A stretch of DNA of 64,000 bases, from the NCBI RefSeq assembly GCF_014633365.1, contig NC_068349.1, positions 15,886,753-15,950,752 of the forward strand, in the 5' to 3' direction. The notes beneath the pieces were generated by a model. It was given only the letters and a program-made list of their open reading frames with translations. It was not told the DNA's origin and ran no database searches. Positions within the stretch are counted from its first letter, which is position 1. Each line of letters begins with the position of its first letter. Positions 36,601 through 46,409 of this stretch are shown here, piece after piece. The DNA is from Diospyros lotus (taxonomy: Eukaryota > Streptophyta > Magnoliopsida > Ericales > Ebenaceae). A program made the translations under genes and the position numbers.

Positions 36601-39600
36601 TCAAAAGACTATGCAACCTGGCCAGGAATTTCTCGGAGATCTACTTGATGTATTAAATGCATGCAGAGCACAAGGGAACACCCACATTTTTGCACCATGG
36701 AGGATAAAAATCAATGTGAAATTCCTACAAATGAGATAAAAATGTAAAAATACATATTGGATGGAGGTAAAGCAAACGTCCGGCATATTTGGGTGATTGA
36801 AGAAATGACTGATTGGTCCTTCTCAGGGAAGAATGTGCATCATGAAAAACAAGACAAGCAATGAATTTCAAAGGAAGGTACCAGAAAAACTGAAATGGAA
36901 AGGTTAAAAAAAGCAGTTTCAATAGTGTGAATGAGAGGTAAAATTTACATCAGATACACTAAACGTAAATTAAAAATCCTATGGACAATAAATGCTAGAG
37001 TGAAAGCAGGTTCTCTCTGTAGTTTATTCCAGTTTAAGTTACTAACATCCCAGAAGTTCCACAACTGATTATGCAAGCAGCTCCAAAATGGTGAAGAGCA
37101 GAAATCCGGCTGCCCATTAAAAGCCTCATAACCCAGACCTATTTTGTTACATTCAAGGCCATCTAAGGTAAATCTCACTCTTTCAAGCAGCATCCACATG
37201 GAAAAATTTCTTCCCAAATTTTGTGGTTGACCTGGCCCACCCTTCAACAGTAGGAGAAGATGCACTCAGAAAAATAAAAAAGGACAGATAGGTAGTTAAT
37301 AAGATTGACAAATAAATAGATAAAATAATAATCCTCGCAAATAAAAGCAAAAAAATCATCACACTAACAAGTAGATACAACATTCAAAAATGCCTACAAG
37401 CAGATTAATAAGTGTACAAGAAGACTAGAATCAATGACAAACAAGAAAAGTTACAAATATTAGGGACTGTGGTCTGTCCACAATCAGGCAATGGTGACCC
37501 TATTTGTGATCAAGAGTTGTTAGAACTGGATGTGGTTATGAAACTGATGAACCAGGAAAGGGTACATGTCAACTCAGTTTCATCAGGCAGTGGACACACA
37601 TTGAGATGCATATGGTTAGAAGCTTAGCTGCTATGATGCATCAGTTGAGGGATATTACTATGGACAGAAATGCAGCCAATTATCATGTAAGATCTGACTA
37701 ATATTATTAGGGTTCCTATGGGAAATGAAATATATCTTTTTTTTCCATTTTCCTATCAAACTAACTTAATCATTTTGCATCGAGGCTATAAAGGGTAGAT
37801 GACCTGGTCTGGTATACTTGTCAAAGTATACATACAGCTCCAATTATTTCCATAGTTAATGATTTAGAACCTGCTGAATTTGCGAGATATGATATGGTCA
37901 AGTAGAGCACTTTGGGTATACAAGTTGAATTAGATCAGGGAAGCCACCATACCTGCCTTGGAATAACAAGGTAATATTCCTCAAATGAAGGGATATTTGT
38001 GTATCCAACATAATCTCCAATAAGATTTGCTCTAAGAAAATTATCACCAGATGTCACTGTTCTGTTTTCAGGGCCCACGATCACTTCCTGTTAGCAAACA
38101 TTTTTGAAAAGCATTGTCCTGGTTAACTTCTATAGGAAGTATGGTTTTAGACCAATCATAACATGGAAGAAGGAAAGGCGAATGTTAATAAGATAATTGT
38201 TGATTTAGATTAACAAGATAGTCAGGGTAATATAAGGGATATTAATTCTTCAGTCATTGTATAGCTCAGGTTAAACCATGTTTGCAACTCAAATACTTCA
38301 ACATAAGAAAGCATTAGGTAAGGAATTCAAAGATGACAGCAGGCCAGAAAGAACACTAATGATGCACTTCCATAATTCCTTTTATAATTGGAATAACAAA
38401 GACGTTGGAAGGAATTATGAATCCATTCAACCCTATGTCGATGTTAACCATATTCCCTTGATGAACAACAGATCATCAGGTGAGGAAAGTCAATAGGTCA
38501 ATATGAAAGACATTGGAAGGAATTATGAATTCATTCAACCCTATATCGATGTTGACATATTCCCTTGATGACCAACAGATCATCAGGTGAGGAAAGTCAA
38601 TAAGTCAACAGGTCAATAGGCCAATAGGCCTATTTGAGATTCATCAATAAGTGCAAGGATATTCATCCCAAAGTGCTGTCCTAAATATAGGGGGAAAAAA
38701 TCAGATATAAGCCAGTGTCAAAGACAAATGATAAATATGGATGAAAAACTTGAATGACAACTAGTACGTTAGAAACTACAGACCGATATCCTGGATGCTG
38801 TCTTCACCTCAATCCTGATGCTAAATCCTAGCGAACGTTGTCCAATACCAAAAACATGGAACCTAAGAGGTCAAGAACATGAAAATTAATCATTAGAAGA
38901 AGACATCTGGAAATTGAGAGAACAATAAGGAGGCCACAAGTCAACAAGTATTCACTTCAAACACATATGTTTCTTATTTCAGTCAATTGGAATAGCGTCT
39001 CCAAGCTACAGCCTCTATGTAGAGCAAGCAGTGAAGACCTCGAATAAACCAAATCTTGATAGTAACCTCTACATTTGAAGCTCCTAGGGTTTTAAATTTC
39101 ACAGAGCTTTAATGCTTGAATATTTTATATTGCATGAAACTATGAATTTTCTCATTATAAAACCAAAGTTAATGATCTAATAAACTTAATATTAATAGAA
39201 AAACCACCATCAGAATTCAACAAATGCAATTCTGCCAACAGGTAAGAATCAAACAAAAATCAGACGACCACATGGAACAACTAAAACAACTTTGTGGGGA
39301 AATTATGCTAATAGACAGAATCACACCAACAGAAATAATATCATCAATTGCTTTCAAAAAATTATCCTTTTTTATGTACATATCAGACCACATTGCTTGT
39401 CAGATACTTTAATATCAGCTTTTCAAAACCAAGTTACTGAAAAAATAACACATTCATACCAATCACCAGGAAATCGGAGACAGTGAGCAGTGTTGGCCTT
39501 TCCCTTCATCATCTTGTCAACTAATTCAAGCAAGAATTTGAATTATTAGCCCTAAAATTATAGGACAAATCCTTGGAAAATATTTAGGAGTGCTAAATAA

Positions 39601-42600
39601 TGAATTGGTTAGCACTTACAAAAATTCCCACATGATGAAGGAACCCTACGCTGGTCACCACAAGGACAACAGGTTGGCTGTGTCAGAAAGAAGAAAAGAG
39701 AAGATTACACTGATGAAAAGGGGAACAAGAAAAAGAAATGTTAAGAGACATTGTAAGAAACAGCTCCCAATAAATGTTAAGCAGCAAAAATCTCTCAAGT
39801 ATAAAAACACAATTTCTTGTTTATTATTTTTTATTATTTAGGTTTTCTGAACAAGGTATATAACAATAGCAAACAAAACAAACCAAACTAAAACAAGTAG
39901 TTGCCTTATACAACAATTCTTTATCTACTATATTTCTTACTGCAACAAGAAGATTCAGAGGATCTAGATCATCACTGAATCCAACTCTAAAAGTTGTGCC
40001 AATTCTATGGAGGAAAACAGACTTCCAAATATCACTTCTTTTTTTTTTTGCAGCAAAGACTGTATACGCAGAATCTTAGCAGGCTTTGACAACCATAAAA
40101 TAATCATCCTCAAAGACCGCTTTGTGGCAATCCTGCTCAGTCACCCATGTCATTGCCAGTCTAGCAATTTCAGCTTCAGCAGAATAGAAATAACCATCTC
40201 CCATTTCCCATTGTTGAAAGTTGCATCATAGTTCACCTTTATGTATACAAGGCAAGGGGCTACCAAGTCTGGTTTCCAAAATCTAGACTATTGTTCTCTG
40301 TAACCATCTCGCTAAATGTGGCTGACTATTTTTATGCTCAATCTGAAGCACCTTATTAGGAAGCAACCCATTCAAATACAACTTCCAAATTCATAACTGA
40401 TTAAATTCCTCCATCTCCGAATGTTTTCCATCATAATTGCACCAAAAGAATTGAGCTTGTGAGAAGTTAGAGGTAGAACTCCAACCTGAAAAGCTAGCTT
40501 AACAGATGGAGGGATCCTCCTCCTTATATATAGCCCAGGTCTCCCTTGTGGAGGCGATGTGGGATTCTCAACACTCCCCTCCACACCGAAACTTCTCCAG
40601 TAACTGATACATGCCCAGGTGATCAAGCAGGGTACTGGTCCATGACCACGACAGCCAAGAGTTAGCTCTGATACCATGTGAGAAATTAGAGGTAGAACTC
40701 CAACCTGAAAAGCTAGCTTAACAGATGGAGGGATCCTCCTCCTTATATATAGCTCAGATCTCCCTTGTGGAGGCGATATGGGATTCTCAACAGAGTTGTT
40801 TCACTTCTGGAATAACAGCCATCCTCATTTCATTGGGATTTAACCTCTAATGAACCAGAATGAATTCCTCAAGCACCACAAAGTAAAAGGCTGATTTACA
40901 AGGATCTCCAGAGGAATAGAGATAGTTTCCCTAACAATGAATGTAGAAAGAAGAGTTCTTTTAGACTCTTAGTTGGAATAGCATTGAGATAACTTTCCAG
41001 GTCACTAATTTTAATCTAATATGATATTTTGAATAAATAATATTCCTTCTGATTATAGATGCACAATGCAAGAGTAGTGCCGAGGCCTAGAAATTTATGA
41101 TAAGCACATCATTAGCAGAAAAGGAACTAAACAATTCTTCTATTCAACACAAGGAATCAAGTCTTGAGGTCATATGAATAAGGATCATTGTAATTTGTTC
41201 ATTAGACTTCAGATCAAAGCTCTATTTCAAATATTCTAATCTCCAAGAATGAGTTTTACAGTCTATAACAGTATGTACTTTTCATGTCCTTCATTCCAAA
41301 TAGTCAAGCATGTGTTGTTCAGAAAATTGATTTACATGAGGCACACAAGTGTCCTTCATATAAATATCCTTCCTGTCCACCATGCTTTGAGAAGCCCTTT
41401 TATCAATAAGACCTTTATGGCCCTGGATACTTTCCAGTTTTTTACACATAAAAAATCAGATTTCCTCTATGGTGTACTAAAAAAATAGTAATTCATACAA
41501 TATCTATTCCTTGGCACTTTATCGTGTTTGGTCTCCTCATTACAAGGCTCTTTTAGTATTTTCCAACTCAATTGTGCAAGAAATCTTTATTTCAGTGTTC
41601 AAACCTCCTAAAACCTACTCTATCAACTTCTTTGGGCCTGTATAAAAAATCCCCGAGTTCTCAAGGGGCAATACTTCTTTCCCTTACCATTTCCCCAACA
41701 GAGGTTGCCTACTTCCTGATTTAGATCTCCACAAACACTAGTTGTGTAGTTTAAAAATGGGTTGTTCCACCAGCATAGGACACCACCTTAATTTTCCATC
41801 CTTCTAACTTATTATCCATTACATCTAAAATGTAGTTGAAATTTGCTCCTTTGATTTCCCAGCCTCATTCAGTCCTTTTATACTATTGATTAAAAGCCAT
41901 GAAACTTTTTCATTAAAGTAAATTGCAGTTCTGGTTTCATTTTTACAAGAATAAAGGTACAATTTCTGTTACAACTGTCAGAAATCTTCAGAAAAAATTA
42001 GATTACAGATTCTCTTTCCCTTGACTTCAGAGTTATCAGCATTTGAAGCTTTCTATGCATGGACTGTAAAGCAACCAATTCTTCTCCTAAGACACAGTGC
42101 CTGGTGTATTATTTTAATATGATAGTCGAGGTGTACTAAACTAAATTTAACAGATAACCACATAAAATCTACGTTAACAAGGGGTTGCTTGCAATTTTCT
42201 CAAAAGAAAAATCATCTTTCTTATTCTAGGCTTGCTAGTATTTTAATGCTATTAAACAGAAAAATACAATTTGTTACAAGGTTTAAAATAGTAAATATTT
42301 TCAAATTAAATAGAGAGTAAAGTGCATAGTGGGATATTCTTCTGGGATCATTATATACATGTAAGAATGATAAATAGCGGTTTGCTTGTCTTCAGGGGAA
42401 CATTTAAAAACTACAATACTACTAAACTAATTGCACAGATATTTTTGGTACAAAGAAACATATTTCTTTGCAAAGAGATGAGAATTGCCAATTGAGTTTT
42501 CAAATGGAAATTCTAAGTTGTTGATATTATGGTCTTTAAATCTTAAAGGTCCTTTTATATTTTGTCAGCATTTAGATGGACATGTTCTCAAAGTGCCAAG

Positions 42601-45259
42601 AAACGTCAAAGATGGGAAATGATGACTACAGATCCCACTTAAGGTTTATTGAATTAGGAAATCATTCCATTCACTTCAAAGTCCTTATCATAATGAGTTG
42701 AGTAAAAAGCCTCACTATATCTGCGAGACAAGAAAAGAAATAAAATTAGAATGCCATAAATGTAATAGTAGTACATATAGATGATACAGTAAACATTGAA
42801 AAATAACATTGATGGTGAAAAAGATTAGTGAATACAGTGGGAGCAAAACAATACTTAACAACTGGAAACCTTACTTCAGTATGCTCAATAATGTGACCAT
42901 TCTCATCCCGCAGCCTGCAATGAAATGTGAGTCTATTTTAGTGAAACTCATGGCTTAAAGGAAAAAAAAGAAAAGAAATCTAGTCTGCATTAAAAGTGCC
43001 AGAAATACGAAAACGATCATGCATGCCTGAATATTAATAACATATTCTAGTCAACATGGAGGTTAGTAACTGAGTATTAATGAAAGAGTAGAAAAAGTAG
43101 TTCATATAATGCTAAAGTTCAAGAATCAAATACTAATGACCAAGACTTAAAACAAAAAAACAGTTCATACAACACCAACCCAGGAGTTTGATCATTGCTA
43201 TCCAATATTCAGGCCTTGAAAATTGGGAATGCAAGGTCAGGAAATGGTAGCTTTCCAAAATATTTAGTTTCCTATGTGCTAGTGGAAACTAATAACTCTA
43301 TAGTTCTTTACTTAGTTACTCTTAACAACAAATCTCATTATCTGGTAAAACGGGAAAAAACCTAAAAGATTAAAAAACCTGACAAGAAAATGAAAAAATG
43401 ATGCCAGTATGGCACTCCAACAGCACCCTATCCATGGGTTGCAACTACTATAAATTACAATAAATGTGATGGTTGATGGTTCTAGCTGTTGAAGTGATTC
43501 CTGTGGTACTTAGAGAAGAACTTTCTTGCCGTGTGCTCTCCCTACTGTACTGTGTACTAAAAGAAAACAACTTGATTTTGCTCTCCTTCTGTCTAGTGAA
43601 GACCACTTCCTGGTTTGATCAATTCTGAAATGAAATCCATTTCCCTGGGATCTCCCCCCTGGTAATAGTGCTTCTCTTAAAGTCAGGGGCCTAGCTGCAG
43701 CTCTTTAAGTAAGAACAGGATCTCTTTTGTTCATGTCCGTTAATGAGCTTTGAATTGCTTTCAATGCTGAAATATGGAAAAGCAAAGAGCGCAGGGACCC
43801 GTTGTCTTCTAGATCAAAGGTTCAATTGGTTAATTTCCAGTACCTTAGGCATCCATCATAAAATAATATAAATTATAATTTACCTCTAGTACCTAAATCA
43901 TGGAACATATTCATTTAAACCAAAAAAAAAAAGAAAACCCAAAAAACAATAATAGAAATTTCTCATAACTATCTAATCTTCAGATAGAGTACATATATTC
44001 TTGGGTAATCTTAAGAAGCTGAGTCACATGAGTGGAGAGGTGGGCTTAGGGTACTAAATTGTCCCTCGAGGATAGTTTAAATATGAAAGCATTATAGAAA
44101 ATGGGAAGAAAAGAAACAGTGAAAAATGATTTTACTAGCCTCTCACAGTTCTTCACAACATCTGCACCAGCATCAGGCTCACATTTGCGTGTCTGAACGT
44201 AGAGCTCTTCAGGTTTATAAGCAACATCCTGGAAGTGTTTCACACACACACAAAGTCAAACTCAACAGGTAACATTTAGAGAGAATGAAAAAGAATTTTT
44301 TATAAAACACAAAAGACAGAACAACCAGATACTAAGGCAGACATATTTTACAATGGCACTTGGCATTCTCTGATGAGAGTACATGGAAAAAAAAAAACTA
44401 AATTGATTAAGCCATCAACATAAAAGATTCAGTAATTTGGTTAATCATTTCAACAAGAATACTGTTCCCACAATAACTTCACTAAAAAAAAATGAAGCAC
44501 CTAAAGAAAGTGCCTATTAAATTAAATGTACTATATTTATTACATACATACTGGACCATATATATACTAGAAGTTATAAGGCACATATAATGAGCCACGC
44601 CCAGTTCCTGCTATTTTCTGATTTCCATTTCTACTTCACCCTACTTCTTCCCCCTATCTATCCATATGTAAATATGTAAAAAGAAAAAACTAAAAATTTG
44701 CTGCAGTTGGGATAAGCCTTTAAATTTGAAATAATTATAACAGTAAGTGCCACCTTTAACGCACAATCAATCAGAACTTACTAAAAACAATAGTACCATG
44801 TCTCACAGAAAACTATGACATGACTTCAGAGACATAGAAGACCGATAGAGTTCAAACGTACTCGGATGTATGTCAACTCATACAAAGCATAGGCTGCGGA
44901 CTTGTTAATGGTGATCACGGGAGGAATTCGCAGAGCTCGCATGTCCATACTCGAATTCTCCTCCACCTCGACGATTTCCGCCACAATGGAGGCCTCTCGC
45001 CCACTCTGGACCAAACAACACCGCAATTGCATCAAAATTCTTCCACATATGACATGAACGAATCTGAAATTTTCGAACTTACAGATTCACTGGGGATAGC
45101 CATGTTGACGACGATTTTGGCGGTGCAATTGAGGCTGCTGGAGTCGGAAAACTTTTCGCACTTTTGGAGCTTCGATTTGGAGAGAATTTGGGCCCCGAAA
45201 GCGATATGATCAGAGAGGAATTGAGAGAAGATGATGAGAAGCAGAGAGAGAGGTCTCAT
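18683..45259 (-). CDS. HAP2: HAP2/GCS1 gamete membrane fusogen, complete, 18 exons, 740 aa
   Basis: Class II-like fusogen of the sperm plasma membrane, required for gamete fusion. Exons, 5' to 3': 45259-45083, 45005-44862, 44228-44140, 42914-42875, 39677-39620, 39520-39460, 38862-38784, 38087-37953, 37241-37047, 36385-36305, 36225-36125, 35430-35313, 34503-34471, 34367-34274, 34164-34076, 21280-21168, 19395-19295, 19197-18683. They sum to 2223 nt with every phase agreeing. Signal peptide about 1-24; cysteine-rich ectodomain; hallmark HAP2-GCS1 region about 283-322 ([13 protein letters not shown] ... CLHNQLW); one transmembrane helix about 554-577; then a long His/Lys-rich cytoplasmic tail, typical of plant HAP2. 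The ATG at 45259 is preferred to one at 45352 because it starts the signal peptide. Intron 3 uses a GC donor; intron 15 is 12.8 kb of mostly transposons. Family identity is certain; expression is not shown. Confidence 0.96.
21751..21943 (-). repeat. 3' LTR of element A
   Basis: 193 bp, minus strand TGTTGAAG...TTTCTTCA. Aligns with 31860-32040 with many substitutions and indels. Confidence 0.85.
22000..23330 (-). pseudogene. Element A reverse transcriptase and RNase H remnant
   Basis: The minus strand shows copia RT landmarks: [42 protein letters not shown] and [11 protein letters not shown], where the catalytic YVDD has become [29 protein letters not shown] follows. An 18-base T run near 22832 (poly-A in the sense strand) disrupts the frame. 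RNase H then continues ([31 protein letters not shown]) with stops. Non-functional. Confidence 0.9.
23500..25728 (-). pseudogene. Element A gag zinc knuckle, protease and integrase remnant, copy 2
   Basis: The minus strand shows gag ([18 protein letters not shown]), a CCHC-like [16 protein letters not shown], a degenerate protease (WVIDSG), the GAG-pre-integrase region and an integrase segment (PQQNGV ... [14 protein letters not shown] ... [14 protein letters not shown]). Many stops and frameshifts. Identical in layout to 1-2212. Confidence 0.85.
25734..25954 (+). repeat. 5' LTR of copia B, copy 2
   Basis: 221 bp; directly followed by the primer-binding site. Confidence 0.95.
25994..30362 (+). 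pseudogene. Copia B gag-pol polyprotein, copy 2 (broken in gag and IN, RT/RNase H open)
   Basis: Same domain order and shared lesions as copy 1: TAA in gag near 26144, broken zinc knuckle near 26836, TGA near 27712, TAG near 28683. It has its own lesions in integrase: a TGA at about 28125 and small indels near 28200-28225. By contrast, the RT/RNase H part, 28851-30362, is one open frame of 503 residues, with [44 protein letters not shown] and ADIFTKGL. It could encode an RT/RNase H fragment if expressed, but not a complete element. Confidence 0.93.
30370..30590 (+). repeat. 3' LTR of copia B, copy 2
   Basis: 221 bp; preceded by TTGAGGGGGAG and followed by ACTTT. Confidence 0.95.
30836..31396 (-). 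mobile_element. Solo-LTR-like insertion in element A gag, copy 2
   Basis: Counterpart of 7322-7882. It splits the A gag frame between WIWHSM and RNLIFLPTV. Minus-strand ends are TG...CACTACACA, with a TATAAATAGAG box near 31229. The flanking duplication is imperfect, so the ends are approximate. Confidence 0.6.
31860..32040 (-). repeat. 5' LTR of element A, copy 2
   Basis: About 181 bp, ending TTTCTTCA directly before a degenerate tRNA-Met primer-binding site TGGTATTGGGATC (31859-31847). Confidence 0.82.
34471..34503 (-). other. HAP2: 33-nt HAP2 micro-exon (exon 13)
   Basis: Eleven codons ([11 protein letters not shown]) between CACAG and GTATTT. The peptide matches the conserved segment before EQFF, so this small exon is needed. 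Gene predictors may miss it. Confidence 0.9.
35017..35037. repeat. (AG)n microsatellite in HAP2 intron 12
   Basis: About ten AG units in intron sequence. Confidence 0.9.
38401..38616. repeat. 108-bp tandem duplication in HAP2 intron 7
   Basis: Two direct copies starting GACGTTGGAAGG (38401) and GACATTGGAAGG (38509), each running to GAGGAAAGTCAATA. They differ at a handful of bases and one small indel. Confidence 0.88.
40458..40792 (-). mobile_element. TRIM (terminal-repeat retrotransposon in miniature) in HAP2 intron 4
   Basis: 335 bp with 116-bp terminal direct repeats at 40458-40573 and 40677-40792, about four differences between them. On the minus strand each repeat runs TGTTGAGAATCCCA...CTCACA and has a TATATATAAGG box. 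A primer-binding site TGGTATCAGAGC (40676-40665) follows the 5' repeat, and a purine tract GTGTGGAGGGGAG precedes the 3' repeat. Only about 103 bases lie between, with no coding capacity. The flanks are GAGCT and GAGTT, a 5-bp target duplication with one change. I see no 5S rRNA-like internal promoter, so it is not obviously a Cassandra element. Confidence 0.93.
42915..44139 (-). other. HAP2: HAP2 intron 3 with non-canonical GC-AG boundaries
   Basis: Exon 3 ends ...TGTGAGAG and the intron starts GCTAGTAA; the acceptor is TTGCAG before GCTGCGGG. Only a GC donor at 44139 keeps the frame (conserved ...CERLRDE...). The nearest GT, four bases further, would bring in a stop in exon 4. GC-AG is the commonest non-canonical U2 class, but the consensus is usually GCAAGT, so this donor is weak. 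Confidence 0.75.
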
Positions 45260-45326
45260 CCTGTTTGAATGTTTGGTTTGGTTGCCGGTGGAATGGAAAT
45301 GTGAAGCGAGAGGGACGAGTTTGGGG

Positions 45327-45333
45327 ATATATA
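45327..45333 (-). promoter_or_regulatory. HAP2: TATA box of HAP2
   Basis: CTATATATCC on the minus strand, about 70 bases before the ATG at 45259. Confidence 0.6.
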
Positions 45334-45369
45334 GGGCGGTTTTGGCGGGCATTTAACTGCTTTGAACGG

Positions 45370-45378
45370 TTAGGGTTT
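45370..45378 (-). promoter_or_regulatory. Telo-box AAACCCTAA upstream of HAP2
   Basis: Perfect AAACCCTAA on the minus strand, about 110 bases before the HAP2 start and just upstream of the TATA box. Telo-boxes are known in plant promoters active in dividing cells; its role here is inferred. Confidence 0.5.
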
Positions 45379-46409
45379 TGTGATGCCCCTCAAAACTGAT
45401 AATTTTGAATTGCGCCCCATTATGAATTTTACCACGGTTTGAAGTTTGAGAACTTAATTCCTTATTTAATTCTGAATAATGGATACTTATATTTTAAATT
45501 TTATTAATGAATGTCTCTATACACTCGGCATTTAATATATTTTATTTTTGTTATTTAAATATATTAATTGATTAATAAATATTTCAAAATATAAAAAATA
45601 ATATTTAACCCAAAGGACATGCTAATCATTGCTACCTTATTTTTAGAAGATGTATCACGTTTTATAATTTTTCATCAATCACTGTTTGAGTGTTTGAAAC
45701 TAAAAATAAAATATAATACGTACATTTTATTTAAAAATAGAGTACATTTATCATGCATTAATTATTATTTTCTTAAAACAATGACCCTTAATATTGAAGT
45801 AAAACCCACTACTCTATTATGGATGTTTCCAATGCCAAAGAGAGAATTAGGGGTGGCATGAGAATAATATCATTTTAAATTTCCTTATTATTGGATAACA
45901 ATCGCCCTTATCTCTAAATCTTAAGAATGGTCTATAACTAAAATATGAAATTGAAAGTTTGATAAACAATTCAAAATAATACATAACACTAGATTCATTT
46001 TTTTAGTGTATATATATATATATATATATATCATGTAATTTACCTTTAAACATAACACCAGATTAATTCTAATGAACCTTAGTCGATGGCATATCTCATC
46101 CACAAATTCGAAGTTGACAAGGGTAGCTGAATGGCGTACGAGTCAATCTCACCTTCAACTTAACCTACAAAAAGATCATATCCCCATCGCGACCTTGTCC
46201 AGCACAACCTTGTCCAGCACAGATGATCAAACAATGACGAATGCAACAATAGAGGATGGCAGCATTACGTGCTCAAAAATCAAGGAAATTTCTCTCTTAG
46301 GTTCTAATCCAATTGAACAAATCTTTTAAGTATAAATATCCAAAACAAAATTCTGCAAATATAACCAAGTCTAACTGGAGAGCAAGTAAATGAGAAACAT
46401 ATAACAAAA
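45379..46409. other. Intergenic region between HAP2 and RPL24
   Basis: AT-rich. Holds the distal HAP2 promoter and the RPL24 3' UTR, plus a (TA)n run at 46009-46031. No gene recognised. Confidence 0.7.
46009..46031. repeat. (TA)n microsatellite
   Basis: About 11 TA units. Confidence 0.9.

Noticed and set aside
40458..40792. Cassandra-type identity for the TRIM
   Set aside because: No 5S rRNA-like promoter boxes are visible in the terminal repeats.
45260..45352. Longer HAP2 N-terminus from an ATG at 45352
   Set aside because: It would place 31 extra residues before the hydrophobic signal peptide and overlaps the TATA box; ATG 45259 fits the family.
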